Assembly (NCBI RefSeq): GCF_001895145.1
Contig: NZ_BDIR01000002.1
Span: 248,001 to 312,000 of the forward strand
Reading direction: 5' to 3'
Source: Arcobacter sp. LA11
GTDB taxonomy: Bacteria; Campylobacterota; Campylobacteria; Campylobacterales; Arcobacteraceae
DNA: 64,000 bases
The notes under the pieces: model-generated
What the model saw: only the letters and a program-made list of their open reading frames with translations
Databases searched by the model: none
Told to the model about the DNA's origin: nothing
Shown: one piece after another, positions 9,295 to 17,253 of the stretch
Numbering within the stretch: the first letter of the stretch is position 1
Layout: each line of letters starts with the position of its first letter
Made by a program: the position numbers and the translations under genes

Positions 9295-12200
9295 ATGGGC
9301 AATGAATACAATGTAATTGAAAAAGCTATTATAAAATGTGCTTGTGGTGGAAAAGTCTCTCTAACTTCTTCTGCAAAAGTTGAAAGAATTGCAGGTGAAA
9401 AACCATTATATTTAAATGATATAATAGGTGCACCCGTAGCTTGTCCAAGAAGTAAAAACAAATGTTCCGTAGTAGCCTCAATCTCAATGGCAGGTACAGA
9501 ATCAAATGTTTGCTCAACGAGTGAATACTTTTTATTAAGAACTGATGGATTTACTACAGACAAAGGTAGAGCCGTAATTTTATCTAATCCTGGACAAGGG
9601 ACTTCAAAAATTGCTAAAGTTCCCAGTGTAGAAAATCTAGTTGTACAAGAAGATGAACCTCTTGAAAAAGTAGTAAGAGAAGAAAAAAAGAAAGAATATA
9701 AAAGAAAATATGCCCTGTATTTCCTACGAAAAAGTGAAGATGTATATAAACCCCTTAGACCAACAAGAGAATTTATAAAAGCAGATGAAACTTTCCTTTC
9801 AAAAGATGGAACCTTAGATATAAAGGATAATATCCATGTGCATACCTTTGCCTATATTTATATAACTCAAGAAAATAAAACAATAGAGTACAAAGTAATA
9901 AGTAAAGGGACATTATATAGTGAAGAATTAAAAGAAATTTTCTTTAAAAATACGCAAACAAATGTAGAATATACCTATATTCCATTAGAAAAAGATACTA
10001 AAGTTGATATCTCATATAGTAGTATAAAATTACAAGATAAAAAAGATATAGTAAAGTTAAAGAGACTAAGCATAGATCCTAAACAACCTGATCAAAAAGA
10101 TTATTTCTACCTTAAAGATGCTCAAGGAATAAATGACAATGAAATCACTAAAGAGACTTTAGAAACACAAAAAAAGTTTAAACAAAGTAATGATGGAAAA
10201 CAAAAAAGATTAAATATCCTTTGTATCATAGAAGATATATTAGGTGAAATAGAAGATATGTATGTCAAATACTATAACAACTATAAACTAGCCTATGCAC
10301 ATAATCACTCTATTATTGAAGATATAAAAAAGAATAATTTGTATACTTATACAATAGCAAATATGGTAGATTATTTTTATGTATCAAAAGATGAAACAAA
10401 AACTTATAAAGACTCTATCCAAGAGTTAAAAATAATTTATAATGATATGATTTCTTTATTATTATCTGATACTGAACTAACGAATCTTTTAACAGTAGAA
10501 AAAGATATTTCAAAAATACTTGAAAAAGATATAGAGAAAGTAGCCCAATCATATTTTCAACAAATACAATTTTTGAAAAAAGATTTCTTTAAAGATAGAT
10601 ATGAAAATAAAAACAGTGTATATTACAGTAAAACAAACTTCAGGACGGCCAATAGATATGTATATCTAACAGATAGTATCAGAAAGACAAATAGAAGGTA
10701 TGTAGCTAATATGTCTAGAAGTGGGATGAAACCTTTAGAATTTAATAGTACAAATGATGACTATACACAGATAAAAAATAACGCTTCACATGTTTTGGCT
10801 CATGTATTATTTTCTTTAGTTTATAGTGAGAAGTTTGAGAAAGAGTTAAAGTCTACAAGTGCATATTCAAAACTAAATAAATTAAGAAACAACTTTTTGA
10901 TAAAACTAAGAGGAATTGCACCAAAACCAAACATCAGTGACAAATCTATAGAAGATATGCAAGATGTAGTTGAAAAGCAAACTATTTACCATGATATAAT
11001 GGTAAAACCTCAAAGTTTTAGAGATAAGTTTCTTGAAGAGTATGAAGATTTGGACTATGTAAAAAGTATAAAATCTTTTGAGCAAAAGGGAGATAAAGTT
11101 AGTTTTAAATCAAAGTATATTTACAGTCAAGATATAAACTATTATAAAAATGATATTGAAAAACCAATGGATATTATGAAAAAAATTGCTGTAAAACTAA
11201 AAGATGCAAAACTAAAAGAACTTTTAAGAATATATGAGGGTATTGAAAATACGGATAAACTAAATTATGTTGTCTCTGCTATGAATATTATATATTTATT
11301 AAGTGCTCCTAGAACATATTTAGACCAAGAAACTGATATAAACTCTTTTTTTAATGATGAGTTAACTCATATCTATGATTTTGTAGTAGATATGACAAAA
11401 AAGAAAATAGCTTTAAGTGATAAACAAAAAGAGACTTTAAGGTTTGAGTATCAGGTATCTGAAACTTATTCTTCAATGCAAATGAATCTAATACTAAATG
11501 ATATAATATTTTCCAACTCAAAGAAAAAAGCACTTAAGTTTATAGAAAAATTCAAAGTAGCTGTAGAAACTGATACAAAAAAAGATATAAACTATAAATA
11601 TATCCATGACCAAGACCAAAATATAAAAAGCTTACAAAGAGAATATTATGAAGCTTTAAAAAATATAGAAGGGAATACTTCTAATATTGATAAAATACTT
11701 GTAGAATTTACTAAAGATGAGACAAAAAGAATATCTATTTCTCAAAAATCAGCAACATATTTAAGCTCAGGATTAAAAACCTATGGAAATATTATAGCTA
11801 TAGCTAAAGTAAGTGATTATTTATTTTTTGATGATAGTAAAAAAAATATAAAAACTCATATAGGTTTTGTAAATGACTTAACTGCTGTAACAGTAAGTTT
11901 AGGATTACTAGTAGGTAAATACCCGAGAACTCCGATGAAGGTTTTAGAATTATTTTTAAAAACAAATACTGCAAGAGGAATAAAACTATCTAGTAAAAAA
12001 TTACTTAATTTTATAGAACAAAAAGCAGTGGCAAAAATAGCAGTCATAACTATAGTAATAACAACAGCCTATGATGTAGTAACCTTATATAAAAGAGAAG
12101 ACTATGATGCTCTTGTAGTAACAACAGCACTAGCAGGAGTAAGTTTAGCTCTTATACTAACAATACCAGCAACCCCAGCGATAATCCTAGGAGCAATAGT

Positions 12201-12960
12201 AGCTATCATAGGAGGACTTATATTAAATGAAATCATAGATAGTGATTTAGATATATATTTAAAAAAATCACTTCTATATAAAACAATAGATTTTTCTATT
12301 TGGAAAAACCTAAGAGGAATAGCCCAAGATAAAAAATATCAAGCTCCATATCTTTTTGAAACTACAAATCAAAAAAAAGAATTAAAAACTATATCAAGTG
12401 ATGGCTTTAATACTCCAAAAAAACTAGTAAACTTTATAGGAGAGAACTACAAAGGAAATGAAAAATACTTTGACACATCTTTAAGAAATGAACTAAGCTT
12501 TTTTAAATCATCTATATTTGGATATAAACTAGAACTACTAGATGAGACAAAAAGAGTAAAAAAATTAAAAAATAAGTATAATGTAGATGTGACTCTTTAT
12601 GAAAAAACTTTTGTTAAGATACCTAAAATAATTGCTGATGATAAAGATTTTAAATTTATATTTGAATCTGATGGTAAATATCAAGTTATCAAAAAAAGTA
12701 GCTTAATACTTGAAAATGATTACAATATTTACGATTTATTTAATCAAAACTTTACAAATTTAGATGAATTAAAAACGATAAATTATAAAGAAGCATCTAT
12801 ACTAGTTATCTCATCACAAGTAGAGTTAAAGTATGATTTTGTTTATAGCTATAAAGATTTAAATTACTTATTTGCTTTAAATTTTGAACAATCAAGTTTT
12901 ACACTACAAGATGTGGAAGAACTAGAAAAATTAATAGAAAAAAAAGAGGACACTAAATAA
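9295..12960 (+). CDS. Putative type VI secretion effector with PAAR-like N terminus and membrane-inserting C terminus
   Basis: This is a 1221-residue protein. Residues 1-95 are Cys- and Gly-rich (CACGGKVSL, GAPVACP, then SNVC) and resemble the PAAR-like/DUF4280 tip domain. The middle is long, Lys-rich and helical. Around residue 305, the ILCIIEDILGEIEDMYVKYYN stretch recalls the region after the N terminus of VasX/BTH_I2691-type effectors. Hydrophobic helices lie at about 910-930, 938-958 and 960-982; the last two form an Ala/Gly/Ile-rich hairpin like a colicin pore former. The stop overlaps the next lipoprotein start. No VgrG, Hcp or sheath gene is in the window. Family assignment is from pattern memory; a pore-forming role is inferred. 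Confidence 0.6.
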   Translation: MGNEYNVIEKAIIKCACGGKVSLTSSAKVERIAGEKPLYLNDIIGAPVACPRSKNKCSVVASISMAGTESNVCSTSEYFLLRTDGFTTDKGRAVILSNPGQGTSKIAKVPSVENLVVQEDEPLEKVVREEKKKEYKRKYALYFLRKSEDVYKPLRPTREFIKADETFLSKDGTLDIKDNIHVHTFAYIYITQENKTIEYKVISKGTLYSEELKEIFFKNTQTNVEYTYIPLEKDTKVDISYSSIKLQDKKDIVKLKRLSIDPKQPDQKDYFYLKDAQGINDNEITKETLETQKKFKQSNDGKQKRLNILCIIEDILGEIEDMYVKYYNNYKLAYAHNHSIIEDIKKNNLYTYTIANMVDYFYVSKDETKTYKDSIQELKIIYNDMISLLLSDTELTNLLTVEKDISKILEKDIEKVAQSYFQQIQFLKKDFFKDRYENKNSVYYSKTNFRTANRYVYLTDSIRKTNRRYVANMSRSGMKPLEFNSTNDDYTQIKNNASHVLAHVLFSLVYSEKFEKELKSTSAYSKLNKLRNNFLIKLRGIAPKPNISDKSIEDMQDVVEKQTIYHDIMVKPQSFRDKFLEEYEDLDYVKSIKSFEQKGDKVSFKSKYIYSQDINYYKNDIEKPMDIMKKIAVKLKDAKLKELLRIYEGIENTDKLNYVVSAMNIIYLLSAPRTYLDQETDINSFFNDELTHIYDFVVDMTKKKIALSDKQKETLRFEYQVSETYSSMQMNLILNDIIFSNSKKKALKFIEKFKVAVETDTKKDINYKYIHDQDQNIKSLQREYYEALKNIEGNTSNIDKILVEFTKDETKRISISQKSATYLSSGLKTYGNIIAIAKVSDYLFFDDSKKNIKTHIGFVNDLTAVTVSLGLLVGKYPRTPMKVLELFLKTNTARGIKLSSKKLLNFIEQKAVAKIAVITIVITTAYDVVTLYKREDYDALVVTTALAGVSLALILTIPATPAIILGAIVAIIGGLILNEIIDSDLDIYLKKSLLYKTIDFSIWKNLRGIAQDKKYQAPYLFETTNQKKELKTISSDGFNTPKKLVNFIGENYKGNEKYFDTSLRNELSFFKSSIFGYKLELLDETKRVKKLKNKYNVDVTLYEKTFVKIPKIIADDKDFKFIFESDGKYQVIKKSSLILENDYNIYDLFNQNFTNLDELKTINYKEASILVISSQVELKYDFVYSYKDLNYLFALNFEQSSFTLQDVEELEKLIEKKEDTK

Positions 12961-13760
12961 TGAAACAAAAACAGATAATTAAAATATTACTAATATTAAC
13001 ATTAACTATATTTTTCACTGCATGTAATGACAATAAAAAAGAAATGGAGCATAAAGCTATTTTATCAATGCCTAATGTGAAAGAAAGTGATATTAATAAA
13101 TATTACAAGTTAAGTACATATTTAAAAGCAAAAAAAGACCCAATATCAGCCACAAAAATAGGATATGCTTATTCAGAAGAATTAAAAGATTATGATAAAG
13201 CAATAGAGTGGTATAAATACTCAAACTCAATGAAACCAATGGGTGAAAACTCAAACTATATGTGCTATGCCTATCAAATGAAAAAAGAGTATGAAGAAGC
13301 TATAAAATGGTGTAAAAATGCTATTGAGCTTGGAAGTGATGAGGCATTACTTCTTTTAGGAAATGCATATACAGAACTAAATGAATATAATGAATCAATA
13401 TTATGGATTAAAAAAGCTTATGAAAAAAACAATCCTGATGCCGCAATTAACTTAGGTTATTCATATTCTAAAATAAATGATTATAAAAATGCAGAAAAAT
13501 GGTATAAAATAGCAGTAAAAAATAATGATTATGAAGCTTATAAAAATTTGTCTACTCTTTATAATGAAAAATTAAATGATAATATAAAAGCAAGTGCTTA
13601 CGCAATAGCAGTTATAGATACAAAATATTCTAAATCTTCTGTTTTAAGAGTTTTAAAAGAAGAAATGAAAATTCCAAATGAAACAATAAAAAAAGGCTAT
13701 GAACTACAACTAAACTCAGATGAATTTCCAATAAAGTATAAAGGTGACTTAGGATTATAA
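12960..13760 (+). CDS. Sel1/TPR-like repeat lipoprotein, candidate immunity protein 1
   Basis: This 266-residue protein has a signal peptide ending in a lipobox (FFTAC, lipidated C22). The rest is short helical repeats in which WYK, Y and A recur about every 36 residues (AIEWYKYSNS, AIKWCKNAIEL, AEKWYKIAVK), like Sel1/TPR units. The start overlaps the stop of the putative effector, so the two are probably translationally coupled. It would sit on the periplasmic face of a membrane, where an immunity protein against a membrane-inserting toxin could act. It is a paralogue of the gene at 13930. The immunity role is inferred from context. Confidence 0.65.
   Translation: MKQKQIIKILLILTLTIFFTACNDNKKEMEHKAILSMPNVKESDINKYYKLSTYLKAKKDPISATKIGYAYSEELKDYDKAIEWYKYSNSMKPMGENSNYMCYAYQMKKEYEEAIKWCKNAIELGSDEALLLLGNAYTELNEYNESILWIKKAYEKNNPDAAINLGYSYSKINDYKNAEKWYKIAVKNNDYEAYKNLSTLYNEKLNDNIKASAYAIAVIDTKYSKSSVLRVLKEEMKIPNETIKKGYELQLNSDEFPIKYKGDLGL
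13572..13760 (+). repeat. 3' repeat unit, copy 1 of 2
   Basis: The last 62 codons and the stop of this lipoprotein gene encode the same residues as 14527-14715 in the downstream paralogue. The nucleotide differences I counted are all synonymous. Confidence 0.9.
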
Positions 13761-13761
13761 A

Positions 13762-13926
13762 ATGAATAAGTCACTAGCGATTATAATAATTCTTATACTT
13801 TTTTTCTCGATAAGATATTTTGTCCAAAAAAATCAAAAACAAGAAGAAATGACTTATCAACAAATACAAATGGATTTGGATAATATAAAAAACTCTTCTA
13901 AATATAGATTAAATAGTGGAAACTAA
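13762..13926 (+). CDS. 54-residue single-span membrane peptide
   Basis: A short frame begins with ATG one base after the stop of the upstream lipoprotein and ends three bases before the next. Residues 5-16 are strongly hydrophobic (LAIIIILILFF). A basic, Gln-rich stretch (VQKNQKQEE) and a short polar tail follow. The spacing on both sides and the clean open frame argue that it is real. I do not recognise it. It could be an accessory or remnant immunity peptide of the cassette. Confidence 0.6.
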   Translation: MNKSLAIIIILILFFSIRYFVQKNQKQEEMTYQQIQMDLDNIKNSSKYRLNSGN

Positions 13927-13929
13927 ATA

Positions 13930-14715
13930 ATGAAATTAATAAAAATATTACTAATATTAACATTAACTATATTTTTCACCGCATGTAATGACAATAAAAA
14001 AGAAATAGGATATGAAGCTACTTTACCTATGCCTAGTACAAAAGGATTATCAAATATGGGATTGATAGGATTAGCCCATGATGGAAAAAAAGACCCAATA
14101 CCAGCAACACAAATAGGATACACCTATTCAGAAGAGTTAAAAGATTATGATAAAGCAATAGAATGGTATAAATACTCAAATTCAATGAAACCAATGGCTG
14201 AAAACTCAAACTATATGTGCTATGCCTATCAAATGAAAAAAGAGTATGAAGAAGCTCTAAAATGGTGTAAAAATGCTATTGAGCTTGGGAGTGATGAGGC
14301 ATTAATTGGATTAGGAAGTGCCTACGATGAAGTTAATGAACATGCAAGAGCAATTGATTATTACAAAAAAGCATATGAAAAAAAACTTCCTGAAGCTTCA
14401 AACAACTTAGGATATTCATATTCAAAAATTAAAGATTATAAAAAGGCAGAAGTTTGGTATAAAAAAGCTATAAAAGAAGGTAATTTAGAATCATATCAAA
14501 ATATAGCAACTTTTTATCATGAAGGGTTAAATGATAATATAAAAGCAAGTGCATACGCAATAGCAGTGATAGATACAAAATACTCTAAATCTTCTGTTTT
14601 AAGAGTTTTAAAAGAAGAAATGAAAATTCCAAATGAAACAATAAAAAAAGGCTATGAATTACAACTAAATTCAGATGAGTTTCCAATAAAATATAAAGGT
14701 GACTTAGGATTATAA
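13930..14715 (+). CDS. Sel1/TPR-like repeat lipoprotein, candidate immunity protein 2
   Basis: This 261-residue paralogue of the gene at 12960 has a nearly identical signal peptide (lipidated C19), repeat core and C-terminal 62 residues. It differs in two blocks: residues ~26-58, just after the lipid anchor, and ~132-199 in the later repeats. This mosaic of conserved and variable blocks fits duplicated immunity genes with different specificities. It is the last gene of the cassette and is followed by a hairpin before the convergent mscS paralogue. Confidence 0.65.
   Translation: MKLIKILLILTLTIFFTACNDNKKEIGYEATLPMPSTKGLSNMGLIGLAHDGKKDPIPATQIGYTYSEELKDYDKAIEWYKYSNSMKPMAENSNYMCYAYQMKKEYEEALKWCKNAIELGSDEALIGLGSAYDEVNEHARAIDYYKKAYEKKLPEASNNLGYSYSKIKDYKKAEVWYKKAIKEGNLESYQNIATFYHEGLNDNIKASAYAIAVIDTKYSKSSVLRVLKEEMKIPNETIKKGYELQLNSDEFPIKYKGDLGL
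14527..14715 (+). repeat. 3' repeat unit, copy 2 of 2
   Basis: This encodes the same 62 C-terminal residues as 13572-13760 and differs only at silent positions. The flanking central blocks of the two genes diverge much more, pointing to gene conversion or strong constraint on the C terminus. Confidence 0.9.
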
Positions 14716-14732
14716 ATAGATGATTGAAGTAA

Positions 14733-14757
14733 AAGTAGTCTCTAAAAAAGACTACTT
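14733..14757. terminator. Hairpin between convergent cassette and mscS genes
   Basis: A 9-base perfect stem (AAGTAGTCT/AGACTACTT) with a 7-base loop lies between the end of the immunity-like lipoprotein gene and the 3' end of the minus-strand channel gene. It is placed to terminate both, although T-runs are poor. Confidence 0.55.
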
Positions 14758-14770
14758 CTAGCTTTATATA

Positions 14771-15577
14771 TTATTGATTAATAATATGAACATCTCTTTG
14801 TGGAAATGGTATAGTGATATTGTTTGCATCTAGAGCTTTTTTGATATCTTCTCTAACACCAAAATAAACATCCCAGTAATCATCTGTATTACACCAAGGC
14901 ATAACTAGTAAGTTTACTGAGCTATCCGCAAGAGCATTTACTCCAACTGCACAAGCAGGGTCTTTTAGTACTTTATCATTTTTTGCAATAGTTTCTAAAA
15001 TAACTCTTTTTGCATCATCTATATTACTATCATATGAAATACCAACTTCCATATCTACTCTTATCGTTCCATTTGCTGTTATATTTGTAATAGAGTTTGA
15101 AGATACAGCAGAGTTTGGTAGAACAACAGTCTTGTTTTGGAAAGTAGTTAGAATTGTATTAAATATTTGAATCTCTTTTACGATTCCTAATTGTCCTTGT
15201 GACTCAATCAAGTCTCCAATCTTGTATGGTCTAAAGATTAGAAGTAATACTCCTCCTGCAAAATTTGAAAGAGAACCTTGTAGTGCTAAACCAACTGCCA
15301 AACCAGCAGCACCTAGCACAGCTATGAATGACGTAGTAGCAATTCCAACCATAGAAGCAACAGAGATAAAAAGTAATAGTTTTAATCCCCATGAAGTCAG
15401 ACTCTTTAAAAATGGAATAAGTGTTTCATCTGTCTTTGATGCAACTAATGCTTTTTCTAAAATATTAGCAACACCACTTATAACCCATAATCCAATAATT
15501 AATGTAACTATTGCGAGTGCAAGTTTTGGCGAGTATTCAACTGCTAGGCTCATTGCTTGTGAAATGTATTCTTCCAT
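14771..15577 (-). CDS. Small mechanosensitive channel (MscS type), second copy
   Basis: This 268-residue MscS-family protein shares layout and motifs with the one at 7055. The pore helix is GAAGLAVGLALQGSLSNFA, followed by FRPYKIGD, and the C-terminal end is PFPQRDVH, close to PYPQQDVH in the paralogue. The two genes bracket cca and the effector cassette in opposite orientations. The start is ATG at 15577 and the 66-base gap to lnt probably contains its promoter. Confidence 0.93.
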   Translation of the reverse strand: MEEYISQAMSLAVEYSPKLALAIVTLIIGLWVISGVANILEKALVASKTDETLIPFLKSLTSWGLKLLLFISVASMVGIATTSFIAVLGAAGLAVGLALQGSLSNFAGGVLLLIFRPYKIGDLIESQGQLGIVKEIQIFNTILTTFQNKTVVLPNSAVSSNSITNITANGTIRVDMEVGISYDSNIDDAKRVILETIAKNDKVLKDPACAVGVNALADSSVNLLVMPWCNTDDYWDVYFGVREDIKKALDANNITIPFPQRDVHIINQ

Positions 15578-15646
15578 ATACTATCCTTTTGATATAATAA
15601 TTTTGCAAATTATATCAAAAGCATCTAAAATTATAGTTAACAATAT

Positions 15647-16879
15647 TTAAGGTCGAACTATGTAGTTTTCACTTCCATTTATAGAATGGAAAATAGTTAC
15701 ATCATATTTTCTAGCATAATATTTTAAAATCAATTTTTGTAAAGTTGGTTCAATTGATGGCGTGAACCAGGCATTGTTAGAAGTAGCAATCATATACTTT
15801 ACATCGCCAAGGTTTTGGTATATTTCTTCACTTGTAGCCTCATAACATATTGCATTTCTAAATTTTGTACCATAGATATTAAAATCTGTTGGTTTTTTTG
15901 CTTTTGTATAGTCTTGTGCACCATTATAAAAAGTGTCATTTATCAAGTCTACAAAAAACTTTGGAAGAGGTATCTCTTCTCCAAAAGGAACTAATACAAC
16001 TTTTTTTGCAACATTTAATTTTCCTTTTGAAAAATGAAAAGTTGCGTTGTAATACTGTTTATTTTCTAAGTATAAAGCACCAGCAATGATATCTATCTCC
16101 CGCGATTTTTCTTCTAATTGATGCATTAAAAAATTTTCTTTGTTTAATAACACAGGAAAAACTGTTTCTGGCAAAATTATAAGTTCATTGCCTTTTTGTA
16201 TTGCAGTGTCAATATGTTTTAGGTTTTCTTCTAAAATATTTGAGATATTATTTTTTACCCATTTTTGCTCTTGACTAACGTTTAGTTGAGGCATTGAAAT
16301 TTTTATATTTGGATTATTTATATTTGAACTTGTATTTGAAGATATTATATATAAAGGAACTAAAGCTAAAACTTTTAACTTTTTATTTAATTGTGTAAAC
16401 ATAAATATAGAAGCTAAGATTAATGCAAAATACTCTTTTGAAGTTGGAAGATAACTATCAATAAAAATAAGTTCAGGGATAAACCAATTAAATCCAAAAG
16501 GTTGAATATATGATAGTAAAAAAATTATGATTATTCTAAAAAAGATTTTGTCATAAATTGCAATTAAAAGAAAAATTAGACCATAACCTAATCCAAAAGC
16601 TAAAACAATAAGTGGACCTAAAACTGTTAAATCATAATATTGAAAACTAATACCTACCCAATAAAACCATAATACTCCAGTAAAAAAACCTGTAAAAAAC
16701 AGAGCTGGTCTTTCGATTTTTAGAAGTAAATATAGAGAAACTAAACCTAATATAGTGTTTAAAAGTTTATACTCAATATCAAAGTAGGCTAAGTATATGA
16801 AGGCACTTAATAATAAGGCAGTCATCAAGCCTTTTATTATATAAATTTTGTTAAAATTATCGCGTTTTACTAAAAACAT
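15647..16879 (-). CDS. lnt: Apolipoprotein N-acyltransferase
   Basis: Lnt adds the third acyl chain to lipoproteins in the inner membrane. The N-terminal ~180 residues are membrane helices, followed by a nitrilase-fold domain. The expected triad is visible: Glu in LPETVFP, Lys in KKVVLVPFGEE and Cys in RNAICYEA. At 410 residues it is shorter than the E. coli enzyme (512), as is usual in this phylum. ATG at 16879 lacks a clear ribosome-binding site; an in-frame ATG at 16825 is possible. It is divergent from yajC, an arrangement I recall from Campylobacter jejuni. Confidence 0.92.
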   Translation of the reverse strand: MFLVKRDNFNKIYIIKGLMTALLLSAFIYLAYFDIEYKLLNTILGLVSLYLLLKIERPALFFTGFFTGVLWFYWVGISFQYYDLTVLGPLIVLAFGLGYGLIFLLIAIYDKIFFRIIIIFLLSYIQPFGFNWFIPELIFIDSYLPTSKEYFALILASIFMFTQLNKKLKVLALVPLYIISSNTSSNINNPNIKISMPQLNVSQEQKWVKNNISNILEENLKHIDTAIQKGNELIILPETVFPVLLNKENFLMHQLEEKSREIDIIAGALYLENKQYYNATFHFSKGKLNVAKKVVLVPFGEEIPLPKFFVDLINDTFYNGAQDYTKAKKPTDFNIYGTKFRNAICYEATSEEIYQNLGDVKYMIATSNNAWFTPSIEPTLQKLILKYYARKYDVTIFHSINGSENYIVRP

Positions 16880-16907
16880 AGAAAAATACTTTTTAAAAGG
16901 AAATTTG

Positions 16908-17180
16908 ATGGAAGGTCAAAGTGCAGATTTAATAAGCTCATTACTACCTCTAGTTGCGTTATTCGCTATTTTTTACTTTTTAATTATTAGACCACAACAA
17001 AAACAAGCTAAACAGCATAAAGAAATGGTTGCAGAATTAAAAAAAGGCGATAAGATTGTAACAAATGGTGGCTTAATGGTTGAAATTATCAAGGTTGAAG
17101 AAGAATATCTAATTGTTAAAAACCATGGTGATTCTGAAATGAAGCTTGCAAGAGAGTTCGTTGCAAAACTTTTAGACTAA
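16908..17180 (+). CDS. yajC: Preprotein translocase subunit YajC
   Basis: YajC is a small single-span inner-membrane partner of SecDF. The 90-residue protein has one hydrophobic helix (LLPLVALFAIFYFLII) followed by RPQQKQAKQHKEM, the family signature, then a cytosolic domain with KKGDKIVTNGG. ATG at 16908 has AAAAGGAAA in front. An upstream in-frame start at 16848 would run into the divergent lnt gene and has no such site. It heads the yajC-secD-secF operon. Confidence 0.97.
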   Translation: MEGQSADLISSLLPLVALFAIFYFLIIRPQQKQAKQHKEMVAELKKGDKIVTNGGLMVEIIKVEEEYLIVKNHGDSEMKLAREFVAKLLD

Positions 17181-17188
17181 TAAAAATT

Positions 17189-17219
17189 TTTAAAACATGT
17201 AATCTTTACATGTTTTAAA
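17189..17219. promoter_or_regulatory. 14-base perfect inverted repeat between yajC and secD
   Basis: Arms of 14 bases (core AAAACATGTAA/TTACATGTTTT) are separated by TCT in the 73-base gap before the secD start. Without a T-run it is not a standard terminator. It could limit read-through, stabilise the yajC transcript or be a protein-binding site. Confidence 0.6.
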
Positions 17220-17253
17220 TTTCTATGTTTACACTTACATTTAAGGACTAAGA

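Noticed and set aside
15222-15650. Plus-strand open frame of 142 codons
   Set aside because: Antisense to the second mscS gene, with low-complexity composition and no recognisable motif.
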